DNA of 64,000 nt, from the NCBI RefSeq assembly GCF_030450125.1, contig NZ_CP123923.1:1240001-1304000 (forward strand), read 5' to 3'. A program made the translations under genes and the position numbers. The first letter of the stretch is position 1; each line of letters begins with the position of its first letter. Source of the stretch: Streptomyces sp. WP-1 (GTDB lineage: Bacteria > Actinomycetota > Actinomycetes > Streptomycetales > Streptomycetaceae). The notes beneath the pieces were generated by a model. It was given only the letters and a program-made list of their open reading frames with translations. It was not told the DNA's origin and ran no database searches. Positions 27,435-36,509 of the stretch are shown one piece after another.

Positions 27435-27448
27435 GCCGAATCGTCTTT

Positions 27449-29719
27449 CTACCGCTGGAGTGAGTTCTCGCGCCGCGGCCCGGGAAGGCCCGCGGTGGGT
27501 CCGGACCGGCCCGCCCGGCCGCGCTCCGCCAGTGCCTGGCGGATCAGCTCCAGGCCGCGGGTGACCGAGCCGACCTCGTCGTGGTTGACGGGGTGGAGCA
27601 CGGTACGACGGTCGCCGGCCGCGAGCTGTTCGATGAGCCGGGCGACCGCGCGCAGCGGCCGGATCACCACGACGTGCAGCCAGCCCAGGCAGGCGGTGCC
27701 CAGGGCGAGGGCGAGGATGCCCGCGAGCATGGTGCGCTGCTGGGCCTGTACGGCGGGCAGCCGCAGGGCCGCCGCGGGCTCCGCGGTGACCACCCGCCAG
27801 CCGAGGTGGGCCGTCGGGCCACTCTGCGCGAGCGGTGCGGCGGCGTCGACCGAGGGCCCGGAGGACGAGGCGAGCACCGCCGAGGTCGCGGCCCCCACCG
27901 TGCCCGGGGCGCTCTGCGCGCCGCGGGCGAGACGGGACAGGCCCGGCTCGGGCAACGCCTGGAAGGCGCGGTACCCCACGCTGGCCGCCAGCACCTTGCC
28001 GTTCTCGTCGGTCACCCAGACACTGCCCAGATCCGGCCTGTCCAGCACCGAGTTGAGGGTCTTGACGTCGATCTCGCCGAAGAGGACCACCCCGTCCGCC
28101 GGGGTCTTGCCCCGGGCGGCCCGGACCTGCGCGTAGGCGGCGATGGCCGGTATCCGGCCGGAGTCGTTGACGGTGGTGACCCCGCCGCCCTGGGGCACGT
28201 GCACCAGGGTGCGCAGCGGGCTGTCGCCCACCCGCAGCGTGATGGCGCCGGAGCGGTCCAGCAGATACAGCGAGCGGTACTGCTTGTGCTCGTCCAGGGT
28301 CTTGCGCAGCGCCTCGCTCTGCGCGCCCCGGCTCTGTCCCGCCAGCCGGGCGGCCACATCGCTCAGCGCGCTGTACGACTCGTCGAGCGACTGCCGGACC
28401 CGGTTCGCCGCGATCTCGGTGCGCACCTGCTGACCGGAGAGGACCGGGGCGGGAACGGCGGTCGCGGTGTCGGCCCGGTTCAGCAGGAAGATCATCGGCA
28501 CCGACCAGCAGGCCACCAGCAGCACACCGACCACGGCCAGCGCCCGGTAACCCGGGGTACGGCGGGCGGGGAACTCCTGCGGGCCGCTGTCACCGCGCAG
28601 TTGCCCGCGCAGCGACTCCAGTGCCCGTCCGATGCGCGCCAGTTCCCCGAAGCCGTGCACCGGGACCGGCCGGTCCAGCTCCGCCCACGCGGCCGGCCCG
28701 TTCTCGGACGCGCCCCGGGCCAGCCGGCCCGCGGACAGGTACAGCCGCAGCAGCGGCCGCTGGACGAGGAGGTACAGCCCGAGCCCGAGCAGGACGGCGA
28801 GCCCGGCGAGTGCCGCCGCGGCCCTGAGCGCGAAGCCCGAGTAGTCGACGGCGGCTGCCTGGACGGGCACCGGGCGGGAGGTGAGGACCACCAGCCCGAG
28901 GTCGTCGGTGTCACCGGGCCCGGTCGCGGAGGCGACCTGCGCCCAGCCGCCCACGGTGCGCCGGTCGCCGGTGGTGGCGCCCAGCAGGCTGCCCGAGGCG
29001 TCGGTGTCCGGTGCCGACGCGCTCGCCGCCCGGGACACCGACGCGGACAGTCCGTCGTCGGTCCCGGCCGGCGCCGCGGCGGCGTGGGCCGCGCTGCCGA
29101 GCGTGTCGCCCTTGGCGTCCAGGATCCGGGCGGTGCCGCCCTGGCCGTGCGCCGCGACGGCGGGCAGTGCCTCGGAGACCACCAGCAGCCACCGCCGCTC
29201 GGTGGTGTCCGCCTGGTTCTGGTCCTGGTTGGCGTCCTCCGCCTGCGCGGGCAGGGTCACCCGGGCGAAGTACAGCAGCCGCGCCGGGCCCTCGGAGGTC
29301 ACCAGCCGGGGCGGGAGGGGGCCGTGCGCGGACGACAGCTCGGCCGCGTCCAGGCCGGCCAGCGGCACGGGTTTGCCGCCGGAGGCCAGCGGCTTACCGG
29401 TGCGCGCGTCGAGCAGCGCGCCGCCGAGGACGGCCTTCCTCCCGGACGTCAGCTCCTTGAGCGCGCTCGCGGGCGCGGAGGTGGTACGGGTCGGGGTGTA
29501 GGTGTCGGCGCTCCGCCGTACGGTGTTCGCCTCGACGTCGATCGAGGTGCGCACCGACAGCGCGGTGTCCGCGGCGATCCGCTGTTCGGCCGTGAGCACG
29601 GCCGACGGCACCCGCTCGGCGTGTATCGCGCCGAGACCGGCCACGGTCAGGGCGGCGACCACGAGGAGCAGCAGGACGAGCGAGGCTATGGGTGGGCGCA
29701 CTCCGCCGAGGAGCGGCAT
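27449..29719 (-). CDS. Double extracytoplasmic-sensor/HAMP membrane protein without output domain
   Basis: This protein of about 756 residues is a tandem of two modules. Each has a transmembrane helix, an extracytoplasmic domain, a second helix and a HAMP-like segment. The helices are near SLVLLLLVVAALTVAGLGAI, AALAGLAVLLGLGLYLLVQR, ALAVVGVLLVACWSVPMIFL and ILALALGTACLGWLHVVVI. The C-terminal HAMP (RPLRAVARLIEQLAAGD) is followed only by a short tail, with no kinase, cyclase or methyl-accepting domain. It lies 14 bp upstream of pgsB, likely in the same operon. The start is uncertain: ATG 29719 was chosen, but the frame stays open to ATG 29860 and no clear ribosome site marks either. Confidence 0.65.
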   Translation of the reverse strand: MPLLGGVRPPIASLVLLLLVVAALTVAGLGAIHAERVPSAVLTAEQRIAADTALSVRTSIDVEANTVRRSADTYTPTRTTSAPASALKELTSGRKAVLGGALLDARTGKPLASGGKPVPLAGLDAAELSSAHGPLPPRLVTSEGPARLLYFARVTLPAQAEDANQDQNQADTTERRWLLVVSEALPAVAAHGQGGTARILDAKGDTLGSAAHAAAAPAGTDDGLSASVSRAASASAPDTDASGSLLGATTGDRRTVGGWAQVASATGPGDTDDLGLVVLTSRPVPVQAAAVDYSGFALRAAAALAGLAVLLGLGLYLLVQRPLLRLYLSAGRLARGASENGPAAWAELDRPVPVHGFGELARIGRALESLRGQLRGDSGPQEFPARRTPGYRALAVVGVLLVACWSVPMIFLLNRADTATAVPAPVLSGQQVRTEIAANRVRQSLDESYSALSDVAARLAGQSRGAQSEALRKTLDEHKQYRSLYLLDRSGAITLRVGDSPLRTLVHVPQGGGVTTVNDSGRIPAIAAYAQVRAARGKTPADGVVLFGEIDVKTLNSVLDRPDLGSVWVTDENGKVLAASVGYRAFQALPEPGLSRLARGAQSAPGTVGAATSAVLASSSGPSVDAAAPLAQSGPTAHLGWRVVTAEPAAALRLPAVQAQQRTMLAGILALALGTACLGWLHVVVIRPLRAVARLIEQLAAGDRRTVLHPVNHDEVGSVTRGLELIRQALAERGRAGRSGPTAGLPGPRRENSLQR

Positions 29720-30070
29720 ATCGGCGCGGCGGCGGATACGGTGTCGGCGTGGCGCCCGGGACTCGGTGGGCAGGGCAGGGGTTCCTCTCTGAGGCCGAGC
29801 GCATGAGCGTTCGATGGTGCGAACGAACACTCTAGTGCCGAGTGATGGCATGTCCATCACGGTTTCGTCCCGGTCTCGTACGAGTGGGGGTGTTCCGGCC
29901 GAACGCCGGGGGTGACCGGGTGCCGACGGTGACGGAACCGGCCGTCGGCCGCGCGCGGTACCGGCCGGGACCCGGCGGCGGGAGAAGCGGCAGAAGAAGA
30001 GGGGCCGACCCGGGCAAAGCGGTCAGCCCCTCCTCGTACCACCTGGTCGCGGCCCGGGGCCGCCCGGCGG
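29720..30070. other. 351-bp gap upstream of the sensor gene
   Basis: No separate gene is visible here. It holds the probable promoter of the minus-strand sensor-pgsBC run, or its N-terminal codons if a longer start is used. A palindrome GTGATGGCATGTCCATCAC lies at about 29842-29860. The terminator of the next upstream gene lies at 29999-30032. Confidence 0.5.
29999..30032 (-). terminator. Terminator hairpin of the secreted esterase gene
   Basis: The stem pairs GAGGGGCCGACC (29999-30010) with GGTCAGCCCCTC (30021-30032), with one mismatch. On the minus strand it is followed by a T/C-rich tract (TCTTCTTCTGCC). It lies 39 bp past the esterase stop and separates that gene from the pgs operon. Confidence 0.75.
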
Positions 30071-31411
30071 TCAGCGGACGAACGAGATCTCCGGGTACGT
30101 CTTGCTCGGCCCGTTCAGCAGAGACTGGGACTTGTGCCGCAGCTCCTGGTCGAAGAAGGCCGCGAGATAGGTGCTCTGCACCGTGAACGCGCGTTTCGGG
30201 TCGATCGTGCCGTACTGCTGCTGCAGCTGGGACTGGGAGAGCCCGAGCAGGGGCGCCTCCTGACGCACCATCCACTCGTTGTCGCTGAACGACAGGTGCG
30301 CCGCGCCATGGAGCTGGATGTCCAGCCGGTAGCCCTTGAGGTGCGACCAGAGCGTGCGCCAGGAACTGTCGTTGCTGCGGTTGTGGGTGCCGGAGCTGAA
30401 GAGCAGGAACGGGCGGTCCAGGTTCTTGCTCGGGGCCGAGCCGAAGAACTGGCCGTCCAGGTTGGCACCCGCCGCGATCCGGTGGTCGAGCTGCATGGCG
30501 GTGTCGACCGCCGCGCCGCCCAGCGACCAGCCGAACATGCCGATGTGGGACATGTCGACGGCCTTCGTCAGCCCGGTGGGCAGCGTGGCGTGCCCGGCGT
30601 CCGGGTTGCCGCCCTTGCTGAGCACGCCGAGCTGGTCGATGACGTACTTGATGTCGGCCGCGCGCACGTTGAGGGTGTCGGAGGAGTGCGCGGTGGACGG
30701 CATCGTGTTGACCTCGACCCGGTTGCCCGGGAACTGCACCTCGTTGGCGTCGTGGGTGTGGTCGACGGTGACGACGAGGTAGCCGCGGCTGGCGAGGTCC
30801 TGGACGAGCGCGGTGCCCTGCGCCCGGTCGGAGTGCAGCCCGGTCGAGTACAGCAGGACGGGCAGCTTGCCGAGCTTGGTGTCGACCGGCGCGAGGACGT
30901 GCCCGGCGGTCGTCGGCAGCGTCACCTGCTGCGGTGACAGGCCGCGCGAGGCGAGGAAGTGGGCGCCCGAGAGCGACGACATCCACGGCGCCTGGTAGTG
31001 CCCCGACGGCGCGGAGGTCGGGTAGAAGAGCGAGATCATCAGCTCGCGGGGCTTCTTGCCGGGCACGTACGGGTCGGTGCGGGACTTGTCGACCAGGTGC
31101 AGCCCGACCATGCCCACGCTGTGACTCCCGGACGGCGCGGGAACGCTGAGCTTGAGCCCGGACGCCCGTATCGAGCCGCGCGGCGTGGCCGACGGTGCGA
31201 GCGCCTTGTGCCGCGTCGACGGCTCGTCGTTCTCCGGCGCCCAGGGCGCCTTGCCGTCGGGCGCGGCCGCGCCGGCCACGTCCTTGCCGTGCGTCGCCCC
31301 GGCGGCCATCGCCGGCGGCGTCCCCGCGCCCAGGACGACGGCGAGCGCGCTCGCCGTACCGACCGCCCCGGCGATCACTCTGCGACGGCGGCGAGGGTGG
31401 CGGAATTTCAT
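30071..31411 (-). CDS. Secreted alpha/beta-hydrolase (PAF-acetylhydrolase-like esterase/lipase)
   Basis: This 446-residue protein starts with an Arg-rich signal peptide (KFRHPRRRRRVIAGAVGTAS... ending AMAAG). The alpha/beta-hydrolase body has the nucleophile elbow GMFGWSLGGAAV with serine in GWSLG, LLYSTGLHSDRAQGTALVQD for the oxyanion region, and late histidine HGAAHLSFSD. The arrangement resembles platelet-activating factor acetylhydrolase/PET-hydrolase-like secreted lipases of actinobacteria. The start is the ATG at 31411. It has its own terminator, so it is probably a single-gene unit. Confidence 0.87.
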   Translation of the reverse strand: MKFRHPRRRRRVIAGAVGTASALAVVLGAGTPPAMAAGATHGKDVAGAAAPDGKAPWAPENDEPSTRHKALAPSATPRGSIRASGLKLSVPAPSGSHSVGMVGLHLVDKSRTDPYVPGKKPRELMISLFYPTSAPSGHYQAPWMSSLSGAHFLASRGLSPQQVTLPTTAGHVLAPVDTKLGKLPVLLYSTGLHSDRAQGTALVQDLASRGYLVVTVDHTHDANEVQFPGNRVEVNTMPSTAHSSDTLNVRAADIKYVIDQLGVLSKGGNPDAGHATLPTGLTKAVDMSHIGMFGWSLGGAAVDTAMQLDHRIAAGANLDGQFFGSAPSKNLDRPFLLFSSGTHNRSNDSSWRTLWSHLKGYRLDIQLHGAAHLSFSDNEWMVRQEAPLLGLSQSQLQQQYGTIDPKRAFTVQSTYLAAFFDQELRHKSQSLLNGPSKTYPEISFVR

Positions 31412-31863
31412 GGAACCCCCTAGTGGCTCAGCGATCGCGGAACAGGCGATCGACTGCCGCACACCGTATCGCCGTTCCCTGTACGCGGAACCGCCGCACC
31501 CTCCCTGGGTCCACACGCCCAGGCCCTGGGCGCGCGACGAGGACGGCTCCCGCGCCGTGAACCGTGAGACCGGTGCCGCGGGCCGCCGGTCCCCGGAGCC
31601 GTTGCCGTTCCCGATCAGCCCGCCGAGGATGCCTCCTCGACGAGCACCGTCCGCCTGTACGGGAGCGACGGCCCGGTAGGTCCCGCCGGGCTCCGCCCAC
31701 ACCTGACGCCTGCACCCGGGCACCCGGGCACCCGGGCACCCGGGCACCCACAAGACCACGGCCGTCGGCGCGGCACTTTCCGCACACCGGGTCCGTGAGA
31801 TCCAGGCGGTTCGGAGACGTCCAGGTCAGCGCCACAAGCCACCGGCCGGGGTCTCTCCCGTGG
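31412..31863. repeat. 452-bp gap with 8-bp tandem repeat (31712-31749)
   Basis: No convincing gene is present. The sequence GCACCCGG repeats 4.75 times without error at 31712-31749. The unit contains CCCGGG, so it is self-complementary in part and could form alternative hairpins. The rest has no feature I can name beyond the probable promoter of the esterase near 31412-31480. Confidence 0.6.
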
Positions 31864-32610
31864 TCACCCGCGCCCCTCCAGGTCCGCCCGCACGATCTTG
31901 CCCCGGCGCCGCTCATCCGCACCCCAGTCGGCGGCCAGCGCCGCCACGAGGAGCAGGCCGCGCCCACCCTCTTCGCTGTCGTCCGCCTCGCGCTCCACCG
32001 GCCGCACCTGGGAGAGGTCCGCGACACCGACACGCACCCGCGCGGTGCCGGGGCGGTCGATGACGACCCGGGTGGACTCCCGCCGGGCGTGCTGCACAGC
32101 ATCCGCCACCAGCTCGGACACGATCAGCGCCCTGTCCTCGGCCAATGCGTCCAGCCCCCAGACAGCACAGGCGGTACGAACCAAGCGCCGGGCGGCGGCT
32201 GCGGGGGCCGCCAGCACACGGCCGTAGCCCTTCCTGGTCAGCTCGGCATGGATCTCCCGAAGCCTCGTTGATTGCTGCGGCACCGGATAAGGGCCCCCGG
32301 GGACGGGCACGGATGGCTTGACCGGTTTGGGACCACGCCCATCGGGCCATTGCAGCGGTGCAGGACACCAGCCCGCGTCAGCACGACCGTCACCCGTCGG
32401 CCGTGCCTGCCAGACCCGAGCCGGAACCCCACAACGCATGCTCGACCACGCCGCCACAGCCGCGAGGTCATCGGCGTGGTCGCCGATCTCGAAAAGGCCG
32501 ACACCACCCGCGTCGCCGAGACCGCCCGTGATGACGTCCAAGACGTGTTCTTGGGAGGTCAGGGCGCATGGAGGCCGGTCATCGGGCAATGCGCCAATGG
32601 TGACACGCAT
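31864..32610 (-). CDS. Histidine-kinase-like ATP-binding (anti-sigma/SpoIIAB-type) protein
   Basis: This 248-residue protein ends in a GHKL ATPase domain of the anti-sigma factor type that is multiplied in Streptomyces. The N-box is ALIVSELVADAVQHA near residue 165, and the G-rich segment is GGRGLLLVAALAADWG. The first 100 residues are a separate region (EHVLDVITGGLGDAGGVGLF, EIGDHADDLAAVAAWSSMR). Such proteins usually bind a sigma factor or an anti-sigma antagonist. The chosen ATG at 32610 overlaps the start of the divergent gene by 14 bp, so a later start is possible. Confidence 0.75.
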   Translation of the reverse strand: MRVTIGALPDDRPPCALTSQEHVLDVITGGLGDAGGVGLFEIGDHADDLAAVAAWSSMRCGVPARVWQARPTGDGRADAGWCPAPLQWPDGRGPKPVKPSVPVPGGPYPVPQQSTRLREIHAELTRKGYGRVLAAPAAAARRLVRTACAVWGLDALAEDRALIVSELVADAVQHARRESTRVVIDRPGTARVRVGVADLSQVRPVEREADDSEEGGRGLLLVAALAADWGADERRRGKIVRADLEGRG

Positions 32611-34183
32611 TCTGATCGTCTTCCTGACTCTGACCGCCGCGATCGCGAGCGCCGCGGTGGCCGTCGGAAGGTCGCCCTACTGGTGGTTCGCGGCCCTTCC
32701 GCTGATGTTCCTGGGCGTGCTGGGCGGGTGGGATCTGGTGCAGCGCCGGCATTCGGTGCTGCGCAACTATCCCGTTCTGGGCCATGCCCGCTTTCTCTTG
32801 GAGCGTCTGCGCCCGGAGCTCCAGCAGTACTTCATCGAGCGGAACTTCGACGGGCGCCCCTTCGACCGGGATGTGCGCAGCATCGTCTACGAGCGTGCCA
32901 AGGGTACGGACGCGGAGGAGCCGTTCGGTACCGAGCGCGATGTGTACCGGCCGGGTCATGAGTTCCTGGTGCCGTCGATGGCGCCGTGCCCGGTGCCGAC
33001 GACCCCGCCGCGGGTGCGGATCGGCGGGCCGGACTGCGGTCGGCCGTACGAGATGGCGCTGCTGAACGTGTCGGCGATGAGTTTCGGTTCGTTGTCGGCC
33101 AACGCGGTCCTGGCGCTGGGCGGTGGTGCCGCGGCGGGGGGTTTCGCCCAGGACACCGGTGAGGGCGGGCTGTCGGAGTACCACCTGCGTCCGGGGGGCG
33201 ACCTGGTGTGGGAGATCGGTACCGGGTACTTCGGCTGCCGTACCCGGGACGGGGACTTCGACGCGGCGCAGTTCGCAGAGAAGGCGGCGCACGACCAGGT
33301 CAGGTGCGTGTCCCTGAAGCTGTCCCAGGGGGCGAAGCCCGGCATCGGGGGCGTGCTGCCGGGGGCCAAGGTGAACGCGGAGATCGCCCGGGTCCGGGGC
33401 GTGCCCGAGGGGCGTACGGTCGTCTCCCCGCCGTACCACCGGGTGTTCTCCACCCCGCGCGAACTCGTCCGCTTCATCGCCCGCATGCGTGAGCTGTCCG
33501 GTGGCAAACCCGCCGGGTTCAAGCTGTGCGTGGGCTCACGCCGGCAGTTCCTCGCGGTGTGCAGGGCCATGCTGGAGGAGGGCACCGCACCCGACTTCAT
33601 CGTGGTGGACGGCGCGGAAGGCGGAACGGGCGCGGCACCGCTGGAGTTCGCCGACCATATGGGCACCCCGCTCACCGAGGGCCTGCTCACGGTGCACAAC
33701 GCCCTCGTGGGGGCGGGCCTGCGCGACCGGATCAGGATCGGGGCGAGCGGCAAGGTCGCCACCGGCAGCGATCTCCTCAAACGCATGGTCCAGGGCGCCG
33801 ATTACGCCAACGCCGCCCGGGCGATGATGTTCGCCGTCGGCTGCATCCAGGCACAGCGCTGCCACACCAACACCTGCCCCACCGGCATCACCACCCAGGA
33901 CCCCCACCGCGCCCGCGCCCTGGACGTCACCGACAAGGCCCCACGCGTCCACCGCTTCCAGGAAGCGACCGTGGCCAGCGCGATGCAACTCATGGCCTCC
34001 ATGGGCGTCACCCATCCCGCCGACCTGCGCCCCCACATGCTCCACCGCCGCATCGACCCCCACACCGAACGCTCCTACGAAGAACTGTACGAGTGGCTCG
34101 AACCCGGGCAACTGCTCGCCGAGCCACCACAGTCCTGGGCGGCCGACTGGCAGGCCGCCGACCCCGACCGTTTCACCGTCTGA
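32597..34183 (+). CDS. FMN-binding glutamate synthase-family protein
   Basis: This 528-residue protein resembles the central FMN/synthase domain of glutamate synthase (GltS-like), without amidotransferase domain. An N-terminal pair of hydrophobic segments (ILIVFLTLTAAIASAAVAVG and WWFAALPLMFLGVLGGW) suggests membrane attachment. The FMN barrel includes NVSAMSFGSLSANAVLALGG, LSQGAKPGIGGVLPG and VDGAEGGTGAAP. Cysteines for a [3Fe-4S] cluster are in GCIQAQRCHTNTCPTGI. It is followed after 14 bp by poxB, so it is probably co-transcribed. The true reaction of these stand-alone proteins is not established. Confidence 0.87.
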   Translation: MVTRILIVFLTLTAAIASAAVAVGRSPYWWFAALPLMFLGVLGGWDLVQRRHSVLRNYPVLGHARFLLERLRPELQQYFIERNFDGRPFDRDVRSIVYERAKGTDAEEPFGTERDVYRPGHEFLVPSMAPCPVPTTPPRVRIGGPDCGRPYEMALLNVSAMSFGSLSANAVLALGGGAAAGGFAQDTGEGGLSEYHLRPGGDLVWEIGTGYFGCRTRDGDFDAAQFAEKAAHDQVRCVSLKLSQGAKPGIGGVLPGAKVNAEIARVRGVPEGRTVVSPPYHRVFSTPRELVRFIARMRELSGGKPAGFKLCVGSRRQFLAVCRAMLEEGTAPDFIVVDGAEGGTGAAPLEFADHMGTPLTEGLLTVHNALVGAGLRDRIRIGASGKVATGSDLLKRMVQGADYANAARAMMFAVGCIQAQRCHTNTCPTGITTQDPHRARALDVTDKAPRVHRFQEATVASAMQLMASMGVTHPADLRPHMLHRRIDPHTERSYEELYEWLEPGQLLAEPPQSWAADWQAADPDRFTV

Positions 34184-34197
34184 TCCGGAGGATCCAC

Positions 34198-35961
34198 ATG
34201 TCCCGTACCGTTGCCCGCGTCATCGTGGACGCGCTGAGCGAACTCGGTGTGCGCCAGGTGTTCGGCGTCGTGGGAGACGCCCTCAATCCCGTGACCGACG
34301 CCATCCGCGAAACCGAGAACCTGGAATGGGTGGGCTGCCGGCACGAGGAGGCGGCGGCCTTCGCCGCGAGCGCCCAGTCCCAGCTCACCGGAACCCTCGG
34401 CGTGTGCATGGGCACCGTCGGACCCGGTTCCGTCCACCTCCTCAACGGGCTGTACGACGCCGCCAAGAGCCACGCCCCGGTCCTCGCCATCGCCGGCCAG
34501 GTACCGCTCGCCGAACTCGGCAGCGACTACTTCCAGGAGGTCGACAACGACGCCCTCTTCAGCGACGTGGCCGTCTTCCGCGCCACCATCACCTCGCCCG
34601 ACCAGCTGCCGCAGATGCTGGAGACGGCGGTGCGTACCGCGCTGGGCCGCAAGGGCGTCGCCGTCCTCACCGTGCCGGGTGACCTGGGCGAGCGGGAGCT
34701 GACCGCCGACCGCCCCGCCCGGTTCTCCCTGAACCCCCCGTTGAGCCGTCCCGACGACGAGGCCGTCCGCCACGCCGCCGAACTCCTCGACGGCTCCGAG
34801 CGGATCACGATGCTCGTCGGACAGGGCGCCCGCGCCGCCCGCGCCGACGTCCTCGCCCTCGCCGACCGGCTGGCCGCGCCGATGGTGCTCACGCTGAAGG
34901 CCAAGGCCGGTTTCGAGGGCGACACCAACCCCTTCCAGGTCGGCCAGACCGGCCTGATCGGCAACCCCGCCGCCGCCTCCGCCCTCCAGGACGCGGACAC
35001 CCTGCTCCTGCTCGGCACCGACTTCCCCTACCGGGACTGGTATCCCGAGGGCCGCAAGGTGATCCAGGTCGACACCGAGGCCACGCACATCGGACGCCGG
35101 GTGCCGGTCGACATCGGACTCGTCGGCGACACCGGCGCCACCGTACGGGACCTGCTGGAGCGCCTCGACACCCCGCCGGCCGGCTCCGACGGCGCCCGCG
35201 ACCGCTCCCACCTGGAGAAGGCGCGCAAGCGTTTCGACCAATGGCGCGCCGGCCAGGCCCGGCTCGCCGACCCCGGTCACGACAAGGGCGTCGTGGGCCG
35301 GATCCGGTCCGCGCTGGACAACCGCAGCCACGACATCCGCCCCGAGGCGCTCGCCGCCGTGGTCGACCGGGTCGCCGCCGACGACGCCGTCTTCACCTCC
35401 GACACCGGCATGGCCACGGTGTGGCTCTCCCGCTTCGTCGAGATGCGTGGCGAACGCCGCCTCATCGGCTCCTACAACCTCGGCTCGATGGCCAACGCCA
35501 TGCCGCAGGCGCTCGGCGCACAGATCCTGGACCGCGAACGGCAGGTCGTGGCCTTCTGCGGCGACGGCGGACTGAGCATGCTGCTCGGCGACCTCATGAC
35601 CCTGAAGACCTACCGGCTCCCGGTCAAGCTGGTCGTCTTCGACAATCGTCGGCTGGGCATGGTGAAGCTCGAACAGGAGCAGGTCGGCCTGCCCGAGTTC
35701 GGCACCGTCCTCGACAATCCCGACTTCGCCGCCGTCGCCGAGGCCATGGGCATCACCGGTATCCGCGTGACCGACCCGGGCGACCTGGACGCCGCGGTGC
35801 GCCGGGCGTTCAGCACCTCGGGGCCGGTGCTGCTCGACGTCCTGACCAACCCCGACGAGATCGCCGTTCCGGCCAAGCCGACCGTCGAGCAGGGCTGGGG
35901 GTTCGCGGTGGCCAAAGTGAAGGAGGTCGTACGGAGCCACGGGGACGGCGGCGGGCACTGA
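34198..35961 (+). CDS. poxB: Thiamine-diphosphate enzyme, pyruvate dehydrogenase (quinone)/PoxB-like
   Basis: This 587-residue enzyme has the three domains of the pyruvate oxidase family. The N-terminal Pyr domain carries the catalytic glutamate in WVGCRHEEAAAFAASA. The middle domain includes LLLLGTDFPYRDWYPEG. The C-terminal ThDP site is GDGGLSMLLGDLMTLKTYRL with the metal-binding GDG-N block (FDNRRLGMVK). It would decarboxylate pyruvate to acetate, passing electrons to quinone. A GGAGGATCCAC ribosome site precedes ATG 34198. The partner upstream is the FMN glutamate-synthase-like gene. Confidence 0.9.
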   Translation: MSRTVARVIVDALSELGVRQVFGVVGDALNPVTDAIRETENLEWVGCRHEEAAAFAASAQSQLTGTLGVCMGTVGPGSVHLLNGLYDAAKSHAPVLAIAGQVPLAELGSDYFQEVDNDALFSDVAVFRATITSPDQLPQMLETAVRTALGRKGVAVLTVPGDLGERELTADRPARFSLNPPLSRPDDEAVRHAAELLDGSERITMLVGQGARAARADVLALADRLAAPMVLTLKAKAGFEGDTNPFQVGQTGLIGNPAAASALQDADTLLLLGTDFPYRDWYPEGRKVIQVDTEATHIGRRVPVDIGLVGDTGATVRDLLERLDTPPAGSDGARDRSHLEKARKRFDQWRAGQARLADPGHDKGVVGRIRSALDNRSHDIRPEALAAVVDRVAADDAVFTSDTGMATVWLSRFVEMRGERRLIGSYNLGSMANAMPQALGAQILDRERQVVAFCGDGGLSMLLGDLMTLKTYRLPVKLVVFDNRRLGMVKLEQEQVGLPEFGTVLDNPDFAAVAEAMGITGIRVTDPGDLDAAVRRAFSTSGPVLLDVLTNPDEIAVPAKPTVEQGWGFAVAKVKEVVRSHGDGGGH

Positions 35962-36152
35962 GCGCTTCAGGTCTCCCGCAGGGAAAGCCGTCGGCGACCG
36001 TTGAGGGTCTCGCCGACGGCAGCCCCGGCGCAGGCATACCCCGGATGGCGGCATCAGGCGTTTGCCGATCCGCTTCACGGACAGACGGAGCTTCCCGAGA
36101 GGGAAACCGGGATGCGCGGGCATCCCTCGACAAGCATCCGCGGAGGACAGGC

Positions 36153-36509
36153 ATGACCGAGAACATGTGGGACTACACACCGACGGCCGGCCACACCCCT
36201 GACGCCGATCTCACCGGCTACACGGTGGAGGCCACGGACGGACACATCGGCAAGGTCGACAAGCACTCCAACGACGTCGGATCGCAGTACATCGTCGTCG
36301 ACACCGGTGTGTGGATCTTCGGCAAGGAGGTCCTGCTCCCGGCCGCGACGATCACCCTCATCGACCACGAGGCGAGGACCGTCAGTGTCGCCCGCTCCAA
36401 GGAGCAGATCAAGAGCGCGCCGGAGTTCGACAAGGACAAGCACCTGGGCGACCCCGCCTACCGGGACCAGATCAGTGGCTACTACGGAGCCGGCGGCCCC
36501 GGGCACTGA
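36153..36509 (+). CDS. PRC-barrel domain protein
   Basis: This 118-residue soluble protein has the PRC-barrel fold pattern: LTGYTVEATDGHIGKVDKHS, YIVVDTGVWIFGKEVLLPAA and ITLIDHEARTVSVARSKEQI. A C-terminal tail, PAYRDQISGYYGAGGPGH, follows. A strong ribosome site (CGGAGGACAG) fixes the start at 36153. PRC-barrel proteins are often stress-associated in Streptomyces. It lies 191 bp after poxB and may share its transcript or have its own promoter. Confidence 0.87.
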   Translation: MTENMWDYTPTAGHTPDADLTGYTVEATDGHIGKVDKHSNDVGSQYIVVDTGVWIFGKEVLLPAATITLIDHEARTVSVARSKEQIKSAPEFDKDKHLGDPAYRDQISGYYGAGGPGH

